NCBI RefSeq assembly: GCF_016808095.1
Contig: NC_068970.1
Coordinates: 21,434,501 to 21,498,500 of the forward strand
Length of the DNA: 64,000 nucleotides
Source: Vigna angularis
Taxonomy: Eukaryota; Streptophyta; Magnoliopsida; Fabales; Fabaceae
Reading direction: 5' to 3'
Shown here: one piece after another, positions 48,788 through 60,039 of the stretch
How the letters are laid out: every line of letters starts with the position of its first letter
How positions within the stretch are numbered: the stretch's first letter is position 1
Notes under the pieces: model-generated
The model's input: only the letters and a program-made list of their open reading frames with translations
What the model was told of the DNA's origin: nothing
Database searches by the model: none
Made by a program: the position numbers and the translations under genes

Positions 48788-50735
48788 ATGGATTTACTTA
48801 TGCAACTGAAAACCGTAATCGAACCGTTCGGTACGACGGTCTTGTTCATAATTCCGGTGACGTTGGTGCTGTGGGGTTTACTGTCTCGAATTCGCAGAAA
48901 AACGGCGCCGTATCCCCCGGGGCCTAAAGGCCTTCCCATCATAGGCAACATGAACATGATGGACCAGCTCACACACAAAGGCCTGGCCAAACTCGCCAAG
49001 CAATACGGCGGCGTTTTTCACCTCCGCATAGGGTTCCTCCCCATGGTTGCCATTTCAAACGCGGAAGCGGCACGTGAAGTGCTCCAAGTCCAAGACAACA
49101 TATTCTCCAACCGCCCCGCCACCATAGCCATCAGGTACCTAACCTACGACCGCGCCGACATGGCTTTCGCTCACTACGGTCCCTTCTGGCGCCAGATGCG
49201 CAAAATCTGCGTCATCAAACTCTTCAGCCGCAAGCGCGCCGAGTCCTGGAACTCCGTCAGAGACGAAGTCGACACCATCGTCCGCACCGTTGCGGCGAAT
49301 GTGGGTAACCCCGTTAACGTTGGGGAACTGGTGTTCAACCTCACAAAAAATATCATCTACCGCGCCGCTTTCGGGTCCAGCTCCCGACAGGGACAAGACA
49401 AGTTCATTTCAATTCTTCAGGAGTTTTCCAAGTTGTTTGGGGCCTTCAATATTGCGGACTTTGTGCCTTGTCTCGGGTGGGTTGATCCTCAGGGCCTGAA
49501 CTTGAGACTCGTCCAGGCACGCGCCGCCTTGGATAGCTTCATTGATAACATCATTGAGGAGCACGTGGAGAAGAAGAGGAGCGGCAAGTGTTGTGAGGAA
49601 GAAAGTGACATGGTTGACGAGTTGCTGAATTTTTACAGCCGACACCCCAATTTCAGTAATCAATCAAACGACTTGCAGAACTCCATCACACTCACCAAAG
49701 ACAACATCAAAGCCATCATCATGGTACTACCCTCATGCTATATATTTCTTTTGATTTTCTTTCTGTATATTAACTATTATTATTTGGAAAACAGCATTTC
49801 AGCGGTAGGTTTATAGCGAGGGATTCATCCGTTTAAATTGAAGTTATTACAGATAGATACTATGTTTTAAACTTTTTTCTAAGATTTCATTTTCACGGAT
49901 GAAAAAAATTATTTTCAAATGGAGGGGGTATTGGTCATTTTTTTTAAAGGATGTATTCAGTAGTAGGGAAAAGCTGTCTTACTAATTTTAATTATTTATC
50001 TCTGAAAAAAGATGATAAACAATTAAATATTTTCTTTTTGTTAAAAACAATTTAGCGAAAATTTTAAAAAACCATCCTCGTAATGATTTCCGGAAATATA
50101 GTTCTTTAAATAATAAACTAAAAATGAAAAATATCCCTTTTCTACTTCATATTTTTAAAATTCTGAAAACTTTATACTTTTTAGCAAACCCTGCCTGTAC
50201 ACACGAAAAGTTTTTGTGATAAAGAATAATCATCAAGTAAGATTTGTACATATTGTACTTTAGTGAGAATTAAAGACTATAACTGTTCCTAATTTTAACT
50301 TTCAGTCTATAACAAAAAATTAATATTTTGAAAGTGACTACTCGGTTGCCCTCATTTCAGTTTACTATTAATATAAAGGCGTACTCCAGCCAAATTGTTT
50401 AAATGAGTTTAAAATAAAACATCCTTTTACCGTAAACAGGAACGAAATTTTCTTTAATAACTCTTATGATAAAAAGAGAAAAAAAATGGGTTATTTAATT
50501 TCTAGACTAATATAAATGCTTTTTCTCACATTACTACTTTCAGATCAGAATATTGATGTCATTATATATATATACACTGTTTTCTAAACAAACAAACAAA
50601 TGAAAATAATTATTAAAATTTTAGGGTGTTAGATTAAATTAAATGGGTTTGCTTGCATAATTTAGAACAACAATTATTTTTCTTTTACATTTTTCTTATT
50701 CATCAAACAAAAAGAAGTTAATGCTATAAATGGTG

Positions 50736-50823
<88 letters not shown>

Positions 50824-51624
50824 GTATGTATGTGAGAACTGGTATCACGTACTGTGTGGAGCATGACAGTGTGCATGCATAATTTTCAAAAGAATAAGGC
50901 AAAAAAGCATCCATGTGCATGTCCATACCGCCAGCATTTCTATTTGAAGTTTTCAACACAAAAAGGAAAACGAAAAAACTGATAACAATGGAACAACATG
51001 CAGGACGTGATGTTCGGAGGGACGGAAACGGTGGCATCAGGAATCGAGTGGGCAATGGCGGAGCTAATGAGAAGCCCAGAAGACCTACGGCGCGTGCAGC
51101 AAGAACTAGCCGACGTAGTGGGCCTGGACCGGCGCATGGAGGAATCGGACCTCGAAAAGCTCATCTTTCTGAAATGCGCGGTGAAGGAGGTGCTTCGGAT
51201 GCACCCACCGATTCCGCTTCTCCTCCACGAGACGGCAGAGGAAGCGGTGGCTTGCGGATACCACGTACCGAAGGGTTCGCGCGTGATGATAAACGCGTGG
51301 GCCATTGGAAGGGACGGGGAGTCGTGGGAGGAACCGGAAGCGTTCAAGCCGTCGCGGTTTCTGAACCCGAATGCGCCGGATTTCAAAGGGAGCAACTTCG
51401 AGTTCATTCCGTTCGGGTCGGGTCGGAGATCCTGTCCCGGAATGCAACTGGGTCTTTACGCGCTGGAAATGGCCGTGGCGCACTTGCTTCACTGCTTCAC
51501 GTGGGAGTTACCCGATGGGATGAAACCCAGCGAGTTGGACATGAGTGACGTGTTCGGACTCACCGCGCCCATGGCGAGTCGACTCGTGGCGATTCCATCG
51601 AAACGTGTGTTATGTCATCTATAA
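48788..51624 (+). CDS. F5H: Ferulate 5-hydroxylase, cytochrome P450 CYP84A
   Basis: Two exons, 48788-49723 and 51004-51624, with a 1280-bp GT-AG intron (phase 0), giving 518 aa, close to the usual 520 for CYP84A. In order: an N-terminal membrane anchor (about residues 15-33), the proline hinge YPPGPKGLPIIGN, a C-helix WRQMRKICV block, the I-helix oxygen-binding motif MFGGTETVAS at the start of exon 2, the K-helix ExxR in KEVLRMHP, and the heme loop FGSGRRSCPGMQLG with its Cys ligand. The family hydroxylates C5 of coniferaldehyde, coniferyl alcohol and ferulate at the ER, committing lignin and sinapate esters to the syringyl branch. Identity as F5H rests on whole-sequence recognition (for example FNIADFVPCLGWVDPQGLN, GFLPMVAISNAEAAREVLQ). 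All key residues are present and both frames are clean. Confidence 0.95.
50742..50821. repeat. (AT)n microsatellite in the F5H intron
   Basis: About 40 AT units inside the single intron, roughly 180 bases before the acceptor. Confidence 0.97.
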
Positions 51625-53833
51625 TGTTTTGTTATGCAAAGAACAAAGAAAGTAGCGAAAGTGTAATATGAATATTATAAAGAAAAATGGTGGTGAAGTG
51701 TTTGGGGACTTTTATTGTTTTATTGAATGTTTTTATTCTCCGATTATACGTGGAAGAATGTTTGGGGGATATTATTAGGTTTCGTTTCAGTGTGGATTAA
51801 TGTAAAGTAGAATTGATGATGTACAACGTCATTTTGATCATTCAATCGTTTGCACAAACGTATCTCTAACTTCTCTCACTTTAGAAGTGAAAAAATATGT
51901 TTTGATGAGCTTGAAGATAAAAGAGATAAAATTAACTTAAAAAAATTTAAAAAAAATGATAAAAGAATTTCACAAATATACTATAAATAGAGAACTAATT
52001 GAAAATTTATAAATAGATGATAAACTTCTTCATTTTATTTATAATTTTATTTTACTAAAAAAATTAGATTCTTTGAATTTAGATGTACATGAAGTTATAC
52101 ATTCTCTAATATAGTCATGTATCACATGGAGGTGTTTAAGCAATGAGGTAGCAATAAATTCAAAATTATGGAAGATTTACATGTGTATATCGTTTAAGTG
52201 ATGACACAATACTCAATTGTAAAGTTGAGCATTAAAGAACTTAAGAATGTATATAAAATTGAATTTTGTTCTAGATTGTATCTCGCCTAGTAACCTGTAG
52301 TTACTCAAGTGAGGTGCCACTCTCTCTTTTGAAAAGAAAGTTTGTTCAATCGAGAAAAGTTCATGTTCAAGGAAGTCATATGTTTATATTTGAACATTAT
52401 TGTTAGCCTGAATTGTAATAGTAGGTTATATATATATTAATTAGTATATATAACTTTTGTATTTAATCCATATATATTTTTACTTTTAATATAAATTATT
52501 ATTTATGAAAAAATATAATACGAAACATATTATTTAATTATTTAAGTCAAAAGAATTTTTAAACTTCAATATACTAAAAATGCTTGAGCGTTCCAAAATT
52601 GGGACCTTAGCCACTAAGTTAATGATCTAACTACAGGCAGCCATCCTACCATATATCTCATTAATTTTGAGTATTTTAACTCTTTTAATAATAATCTTTG
52701 AAAAGTACTGAGAAAAATATATTTACTAATTAAACTTATAGTTTTAATACAGCTATTCTTTATGATAAATATAACTATACAATTTGTATTAGAAGTTAAT
52801 AAATAGTTTACTTTTACTTAGCAAAAGTAAGTGATCATTCTTGCATATCAATCAATGGATATCATGTACCAACCAACGGCTACTCTTCGTTTACAATCTT
52901 TATTTAATCAAACGTTAAAACATTTGATTTTATCTTATTGAAATCTGGTGTGAATGGTATATTATAAAAACGTCATTTCAGTCTACCGTCGCTTAAGTTT
53001 AAGTCATTTTATGGTGATAATATTTTGGCATCTATGAAAAGAAATATACCTAATTAATAACTAAAAAAATTAACATTAATAATTTTTAAATTAAAATATC
53101 AATACGTATTATATTATTAAAGTAAGTTATTAAAGGGAGTATGAGTGATATAAAGAAGTAGAAAGTGTTAATATTAATTAGTATGGTACAGTGAAGTGAT
53201 AGAAAGAAGGAAAGGTGAAGTTGTTGTGATTACGTAATTTGGAGTGGGAGATGCATGCAAAAGGTGATTAATTAATTGAGGATGACATAAGGAGGAAACT
53301 TAAAGGAGAGGAAAAGAAAAGGGTTTAGGTGAGATTTCAAATTTAATATTTGAAGGCATTTCAAAAGTAACACTTTTGTGGGTCCTTCTTATTCTCTCAA
53401 TCTCACATTAAGGAATTTTTAACCCATCTGATAAACAGATAGTTATAATAGATTTATAGATATTTTTTACTTTATTTCAATAATTTATGAAACTGTATGA
53501 GAAATTAATATTTAAATTATTTTTTTTAATTTTAAAATGTTTTAATTAACAATTATTAGATTCTTTGAATTTTGATACATTGATACGGTGTTGTGGAAAT
53601 AGGAACTACCTTTAGTGTAATAGTGAAAAGAAAAAAAAAATCTTTAGAGACAATAGACAAATTAGGTTTTCGTCAACAATTTGTATAGACTATATGTTTT
53701 ATGTCTTGATGTTTATATTAGTAAACAATAGAAATATTGTTATAACTTCAATTTATGAGTAAAAATTTTGTAAGAAAGTTTTATTATATATTCTCTAAAT
53801 AAGAATTAATCCTCAATTTTCATTTTTTTGTAG

Positions 53834-53835
<2 letters not shown>
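51625..53835. other. Intergenic downstream of F5H
   Basis: AT-rich; the first about 150 bases are the 3' untranslated region. No other exon, element end or RNA gene could be supported. Confidence 0.5.

Positions 53836-53893
<58 letters not shown>
53836..53893. repeat. (TA)n microsatellite
   Basis: About 29 uninterrupted TA units. Confidence 0.97.
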
Positions 53894-53896
<3 letters not shown>

Positions 53897-54869
53897 AAGT
53901 TTTTAGTGTTGTAAAATAGAGTATATTTATTGCAAAAGACGTATCTCTCTAGTAATAATTTAAATATTTATTTTTCTGCTTTTTATGGAGCGATGAAATT
54001 TGATGACACAGCTTCAACCACAAGTTGTGGATTTCTCCATTAATGGTTGAACGTTGCGAGATATCCTCCGCAACCCTTGGACACTTCTTATTTTGTTGGT
54101 TTCTCCGCAGATTTGAGCTGCAGAGGGATCTATGACTTATACCTCTATAAATATTGCACACATTTAGATCACTTTGAAACTCTCCAATAATTCATGAGAT
54201 CCAAACAAAGTCATGTGGTAGAGAGAGACAAAGTCGTGACCATGGTCAAACTTCGTCTCTAAAAAAATTCATAGTAAGTTTGATTTTATGGATGACATGA
54301 TAATGATTGTTACATGCAATGAGATAATTTATAAAATTAAGTTGTTTCTAAGATTTAATTTTAAAATGTAAGTTGTTTATAAGTGAAGTAAATATGATTT
54401 TAGGAGTAAGAATCATAAAGAAGGAAGATAGTATATAACTATTCAAAGAATAATACATTGAGAAACTTTTTAAGAAGTTTAGAAATTATGACTTCAAACG
54501 AGAGAATACCTACTATGATACTAATTCTAAATTAAAAATATAGGAGAATTTATTTTTCAATCTTAGTATGCCCACATAATTGAGAACTTACTATACTCAA
54601 TGAGCTTTTCTATACTTGAAATTGTTTATGCAATAGGTAGATTGTGTAAGTACACTTAACGTTCTAATCAGAACATTAAAATGCACTTACAAAACTTATG
54701 AGATACTTAAAAATATATTATGTCATTCAAGTAAATTTCTCACTATACTAGAAGGATAATTATGTTAATTAAATATCTAATTTATATGAGACAAAATTCA
54801 TTATTAGTTATGTATTTACATATGGGATGGTGTATTACAGGAAGATATGTCAATATTTTACATCTCTAT
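53894..54869. other. Intergenic, no supported gene
   Basis: AT-rich; a 70-codon minus-strand frame at 53949-54161 has no domain and is not called. Confidence 0.5.
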
Positions 54870-55248
54870 AATTAATTCATTCCTCGCATAAATGTCTCAA
54901 CAAAATGCAACAGAAAAAATCATAAATATTTTTGCATGTAATTCCTTGAACATAATTATGGTGCAACCATTTGAATTTTTTACCTAAAAATTACAGATTA
55001 TCACTAGTGACCCATTTTCATTTGACAAACCAATAACGTGTTGAGACAAAACGAGTTAGATTAACTCGTTTTGCACCTTTGATACAACATGTTCAAGTTA
55101 CACATATGTGATCCCATTACATCTTTCATTAGCTGAATTATCCTTACATTCTCCATATGATAAAATGATATATGAATATGAAATACCTTCATTAATCATT
55201 TTCCAAAAATGAAGAATACCCTCAAAAAAAGTTGGGCAATAACCTTTG
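54870..55248. repeat. FMP32-intron-derived segmental repeat, copy 1
   Basis: Shares long blocks with 55870-56159, 59640-59990 and the FMP32 intron at 63420-63550: AAATGTCTCAACAAAATGCA, GTGCAACCATTTGAATT, TCACTAGTGACCC, CCATATGATAAAATGAT. This copy is uninterrupted at the point where copy 2 holds a CACTA element. Confidence 0.85.
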
Positions 55249-55479
55249 TCATAATCGAAGTTTTGAATGACAGTCTTGAAAATGTGTCTCTAGTTCCGAC
55301 TATAATCATTGTTTTGTGGATTTAAAATTTTCCTTCACGTGGTCCCTTGTCAGTTTTATAAATTTTATAATGTTAAAGTTTGTAGTTATATTGTTTTCGC
55401 CTTTTTTCTTTTTAAGACTGAGATGATGCCAAAATTCATTTTGTCAAAGTTTAAAGCAGATGTGCAGAGCTCAAAAAGT
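55249..55479 (+). pseudogene. FMP32 exon fragments, plus orientation
   Basis: Two exon remnants read on the plus strand: IIEVLNDSLENVS (about 55252-55290), and after an intron-like gap ending TTTTTAAG, TEMMPKFILSKFKADVQSSK (about 55418-55479). Both match the segment that precedes exon GHHFSLLQHE in plant FMP32 proteins. The true gene at the right edge runs on the minus strand, so this block is inverted relative to its neighbours. It cannot encode a protein by itself. Confidence 0.7.
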
Positions 55480-55639
55480 ATTTTCTATATATGCAGATGT
55501 TGTGTGTAAACTTTGATGGTTATGATTTTGGTGCATGTAGATGTCTTAGTGCCTAGTTCTACTAGTAGTTAACATGGTAGGATTGAAAAAAGGATTTTGT
55601 GTGGTCATGGCCAAATGCTAAAAGTGATAAAAACCATTG

Positions 55640-55714
55640 CTCAACTCAATACGCATCTTCTTTATATCAAATTTAAGCTTCTCTTTCTTGTTGTAAAAGA
55701 GAGAAATGGTGTCG
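55640..55714 (-). pseudogene. Degraded copy of an FMP32 exon
   Basis: 75 nt aligned to the 77-nt real exon at 63206-63282: the blocks GAGAGAAATGGTGTC and CGCATCTTCT are shared. It carries a 2-nt deletion (frameshift), and its donor site is lost (GT changed to CA next to 55640), while the acceptor AG is kept. Flanking intron sequence is copied too, so this is a DNA-level duplication, not a retrocopy. Confidence 0.85.
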
Positions 55715-56159
55715 CTAAATTAAAAATCTCTCAGCACATTACAACATTAGTCAAACAAAACCAAACTCATCATAATCAATGTAACATATAATTTGAGGTG
55801 AATAAAATAAAAAAGATAAAGAAAACGTGAAATTTAAGAACTAGAAAAAAAAGTTCCTAATATAAAATTAATGCACTCTCCACATAAATGTCTCAAAAAT
55901 CTCGAATAAAAACAATCATAAATTAATTTGCCAGCACTTGCATGTAATTTGCTAGCACGTAATTATGATGTAACCATTTGCGTTATTCTTTTAAAAATTA
56001 TAGATCTTCACTAGTGGCCCATTTTTATTTGACAAATTAATATCGTTGTGTCGAAACAAAATGAGTTATGGTAACTCATTTTGTCACTTTTAATACATCA
56101 TGTTCAAGTTACACATGAGACCCAATTACATTTTCTAATAGTTGAAGTATCCTTACATT
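55715..56159. repeat. FMP32-intron-derived segmental repeat, copy 2
   Basis: Continues the exon copy into its intron, matching 63283-63550 and then copy 1. It is cut at 56159 by the CACTA element and resumes at 58495 with ATTCTCCATATGATAAAATG. Confidence 0.85.
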
Positions 56160-56879
56160 CATTAGAAGAAATATTGCATTTACATACGGATATTTATATA
56201 CGAATAATTCGTATATAATTCAGATATTACATACAGATTTTGAAAAATAAATTATATACGAATATTATGGTATATTGATGCCACTGTTTTATTAATATAA
56301 GACATGTGAAAAAAAAATTGTATATACATTTTTAGTTATGTCTAAAGCTTTTTGACCACATCCTCCAAAGATGATTCACGGATTTAGCTTTTTTTTTTTT
56401 TACTGCACTTTTATTAGTTGGCCTAGTTATCATGTTTTTTCTGACTAGCTCTTAATTAATTATTTGTGTGATTTTTCTATGTTTTCTTTAGTTTGATCCT
56501 AGAAATAATTTTTTAAAATTCCCATTGCCTTATCATCTTCCTAGGATTTCTAATTAAAGTTCCATGTTGATGTATTGATATACTGCAAATTTTATGAAGT
56601 GTAAGTATCCTTTTTCAAATTAGTTTTAGTTTAATTTCAATTGGAGGCATGTGTTTCATTGTAAATCTCAATATAATTTTTTTTATTATTTTGGAAAAAT
56701 TTAATTGAAGTATGTCGTGTTTTATTTCTTCTAGCTTCATTGGACGCCTTGTACCTCATTCAGAATGTGCTGCCATCTTTTGTGGGTTATAAGTCTACAA
56801 TCATTATGTCTCAATTTTAAAATTTAGCTAGAGAAAATCCAGTAACAAACCAATTTTAATAGTACTTTTCTCTTTTCAG

Positions 56880-57015
56880 GAGTGTAATTGAGATGCTTGA
56901 AGTGAAAATTAGAGAATTTGTGTGCAATTTCAACATTGTATTGGAAGAGATATCATTATCCAAACAAAATCTTTCCACGCCTCTTGATTGTATGAAAAAT
57001 CGTAAATTTGATATT
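56880..57015 (+). pseudogene. Exon-like block of unknown origin in CACTA element
   Basis: Preceded by the acceptor-like TCTTTTCAG and followed by the donor GTAAGT, this 136-nt block is open in one frame (SVIEMLEVKIREFVCNFNIV, ending CMKNRKFDIV). I do not recognise it; it does not match the phosphatase fragment downstream. It could be a second captured exon. Confidence 0.35.
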
Positions 57016-57536
57016 GTAAGTGTTCAATAATTCATTAATAGGTTTGAGTATATTTTGTTAAGTTGTTTATGTAATATATCTATTTTAAATGTAAAATGTT
57101 TGGTATGGTGTTGAATGAAAACTATTGTGATGGATAGTTGTGTTTATATATATTACAGGTTTGTATTGTGGTATATGCAGTTGGCAACTATACATATTTC
57201 CAGATATTGTTTTCAAGTTGATGTTAACTGGCTCTAGTTTATGGGAAAGTATTATTTTCTATTTTTAATCATGTTGACAAGTGCTAACTGTGGAGTGTTG
57301 TTTCCTGATTTCTCGGCCTTAAAAAATATCAAAAGTTTTCTTAACCAAGCAACCATGCCATTCTGGTTTTGTCTCTGGTATGAGCCCACAGGATTTGATT
57401 GAAATACATAATAAGGATTATTTTTGACATAGGCCCCACCAATAGTTCCAAATAAATACAAAATTATGAAATGTTGGGTTGAAGCTTCTTCAATTATCAA
57501 AGATTGAAAGACGTTATTTTGTGTGAATGATTGCAG

Positions 57537-57854
57537 GGTTTAGTGATAGAGAGAATCCAATCAGAAGAGGATAAGAGGTTGATCTATCTTGGAGATGGAA
57601 GTGGAGACTATTGTCCAAGTTTGAGGTTGAAAGAGAAGGACTTTATGATGCCAAGGAAGAACTTTCCATTGTGGGACCTGATATTCAGAGATCCTTCACT
57701 TCTTAAGGCTGAGATTCATGGTTGGAGTGATGGAGAAGAACTTGGAGATGGAAGTGGAGACTATTCTCCCTTCATTTCCTCTTATTGCAAGCTTCAGACT
57801 CTGTCAGTCACTGCTCATGAGGCTTTGCCCAAAGCTCTACTAGTTCGACCATAG
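57537..57854 (+). pseudogene. Captured PHOSPHO1-like HAD phosphatase 3' exon
   Basis: Starts after the acceptor GATTGCAG and runs 105 codons to TAG. GLVIERIQ, LIYLGDGSGDYCPSLRLKE, DFMMPRKNFPLWDLI and HGWSDGEE match the last third of plant phosphatases of the PPsPase1/PHOSPHO1-like family (HAD fold), including the motif IV DGxGD acid pair. The nucleophile DxD domain in the 5' part of such genes is absent, so this cannot be an active enzyme. A 25-bp stretch encoding LGDGSGDY is repeated at 57741-57765 in place of the expected family sequence. Retention of an intron border shows DNA-level capture. Confidence 0.85.
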
Positions 57855-58139
57855 TTTCATGGTTTTGTAACTTTTGCAATGGACCAAAGTAGAATATAAC
57901 ATGACTAACTTTTGTCTCAATAGTATAATAGTATATATTGCATAGTCAGTTACCTCTACCTTAATTTCTGTAATATCCGATGACAATCTAGTTACAATGA
58001 GGTAGGACCATCCAAGTTGTAAACATCACGTTTTAATAAAAATTGACAGATATTTAGTATTATTTTTCATAATTTGACAGTTTTATTTAACTTTTATCAG
58101 TATATGAAACTATTAGTTATTAAGTGTAGATGTGAGAAC

Positions 58140-58480
58140 ATTTATTTTTTTTTATAAAATCATAAGTTACATACGGATTTTTCCATATATAAATTATATA
58201 TGGATTATACATACGAATTTTTTCGTATATAATATATATATAGATTTTACATACATATTTTTCCGTATATAATTTATATACGGATTTTATATACGAATAT
58301 TTTCGTATATAATTTCATACGGAAAAATCTGTATATAAATTATATACGGATATATCCGTATATAATTTATCTACGATAGTTTTATATATGGATTTTTTTC
58401 CGTATATAAGTCGTATGTAACTAAGTGTTATATATGGATTTTAGGTCTTATATACAGATTTTGGCTGTATGTAATTCAAT
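58140..58480. repeat. CACTA subterminal repeats
   Basis: Many copies of ATACGGA and TCCGTAT in both orientations (for example TATATACGGATTTTATATAC), forming small hairpins near the right end. Related words occur near the left end (56178-56270). Confidence 0.85.
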
Positions 58481-58494
58481 TTTTTCTTGTAGTG

Positions 58495-58610
58495 ATTCTC
58501 CATATGATAAAATGATGAATGAATAGTTTATAGAAATGAAATACCCTGATTAAACATTCAAGAATATATGGAGTACCCTCAAAAAAAATTTGTCCTATAC
58601 TTAATGCTTC
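58495..58610. repeat. FMP32-derived repeat copy 2, continued
   Basis: Resumes after the CACTA element with CCATATGATAAAATGATGAA and GTACCCTCAAAAAAA, matching copy 1 at 55150-55240. Confidence 0.75.
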
Positions 58611-59149
58611 AATATGCTATAAAACACACCAGCAACAAAAGGAACTAACCAAACTAGCAGCAAAACAATATGAGATCTCAACATATGAATGCCGACTAGA
58701 CCATGTGTGCAAATCCTTCACTTGATCAGTCACACCATTCTCACTTCTTCCCACGAACCACCTTTTCTAGTACTCCCCACTAACTTCAAATCATTCCCTT
58801 TTTTACATTCAACCTCGCTTTGCACAAAAAAACAAAAAATGTGCAAATAAGTTCAATTTCTTGTAAAACTTTCCTTCAATGTCCCAATTCCAAAGTTAAA
58901 CTTATCATATTAATTCATTTTAGTTTTTTGTCTGCATCATCAATATTGTTAGAGATATAAATACCAAAAAAAAAAACAAACAGTAATCACTATTACATTC
59001 AAAAGCTACCAGAAAATAGACTTCCACTCTTCCCTCAGCTGAGATTGATGACCGGAAGCTCGGATTCCTCAGCAACCACCAGGAGACAGCATGGAAGGGT
59101 ACCATCGACGGCGTGGAGGCTTCAAGACGTTTAGGGTTTCGACGAGTGT
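58611..59149. other. Intergenic, no supported gene
   Basis: Mixed composition; open frames here lack domains. It may belong to the truncated CACTA element that ends at 59638. Confidence 0.4.
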
Positions 59150-59154
59150 GTTTT

Positions 59155-59350
59155 GTGCTTCGGAACGAGAGAAATAAATGTTGTGCGGGACGAGATTGGA
59201 GAAATGAAATGGGGACGAGAGAAAGAAATGTTGTTCAGGATGAGATTGGAAGAACTGAAATGGGGACGAGAGAAAGAGTTTGTGCGCTCTGGACGAGAGA
59301 AAAATGTTGCGCTCAAGGACGAACAGAATGAAAAAGTGAAATGAAAAAGT
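59155..59350. repeat. ~57-bp tandem repeats
   Basis: Three diverged units sharing GGACGAGAGAAA, then ATGTTGTTCAGGATGAGATT or similar; ends in a short GTGAAATGAAAAA repeat. The Arg/Glu-rich frames across it are repeat translations. Confidence 0.7.
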
Positions 59351-59354
59351 GAAA

Positions 59355-59638
59355 TGAAAAAGAGGGGTTTTGCACCTATTATGATAGGTGTTTTAATATC
59401 TATCATAATATGTTTTTTCCATAATTTTCATTTTTCCATCGGACCCAACTTATTATGATAGGTGGCTTTTACCTGTCATAATACATGTAACTTTTATTAC
59501 GAAAATGTCACCGCTATATCTATTATGATAATAATATATCTTAGTTTTATTACAAAATTGTCACCAGTCAATGTATTATGATAGGTGGATTACACTTATC
59601 ATAATAGCTCATCATAGAATTTTTTTTTTCCACTAGTG
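59355..59638. mobile_element. Right end of a second CACTA element
   Basis: Ends TTTTTTTTTCCACTAGTG, the inverse of a CACTAGTGG terminus, preceded by subterminal repeats of TATTATGATAGGTG and its complement (about 59378, 59451, 59575, 59597). The matching left end was not found, so the element is truncated or its left end has decayed. Confidence 0.65.
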
Positions 59639-59990
59639 ACATAATTATGGTGCAACCATTTGAATTATTCCATTAAAAATTATGGATTATCACTAGTGAC
59701 CCTTTTTTATTTGACAAACCAATAATATGACGAGTCAAAACGAGTTAGACTAGATTGTTTTGCCACCTTTAATACAACAGGTTCAAACTACACAAGTGAC
59801 CCAATTATATTTTCTATTAATTGAATTATCTTACATTCTTCATATGATAAAACAATGTATAAACAGTTTATAAAAATGAAATACCTTAATTAATCGTTAT
59901 ATGATAAAATAATGTATGAATAGTTTATAAAAATGAAATACCTTCATCGATCGATCGTTCATGTTATTTGCTATTCCACAAAACTAAGTT
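59639..59990. repeat. FMP32-intron-derived segmental repeat, copy 3
   Basis: Starts ACATAATTATGGTGCAACCA exactly at the CACTA end and follows copy 1 through TTGACAAACCAATAA and CATATGATAAAA. It holds an internal duplication of ATGATAAAATAATGTATGAA-type sequence (about 59843-59940). Confidence 0.8.
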
Positions 59991-60039
59991 TCCTAACCAG
60001 TAATGCTTTTCTTTTTATCTTATCTCCAACGTAATTTAT

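Larger units (their letters stand above)
56160..58494. mobile_element. CACTA element carrying a captured gene fragment
   Basis: The right end is TTTTTTCTTGTAGTG, the inverse of CACTACAAGAAAAAA; the left end is CATTAGAAGAAATATTGC, a worn form of it. Both are followed inward by ACATAC(A/G)G-type subterminal sequence. The flanks are ATT on each side (56157-56159 and 58495-58497), the 3-bp duplication expected for CACTA. Copy 1 of the surrounding repeat shows the empty site as CCTTACATTCTCCATATG, confirming both borders. The element is 2335 bp with no transposase. Inside are subterminal palindromic repeats and at least one host exon. Confidence 0.92.

Noticed and set aside
50913..51548. Open frames on both strands overlapping F5H exon 2
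   Set aside because: GC-rich shadows of the P450 exon; only the frame with ExxR and the heme loop is meaningful.
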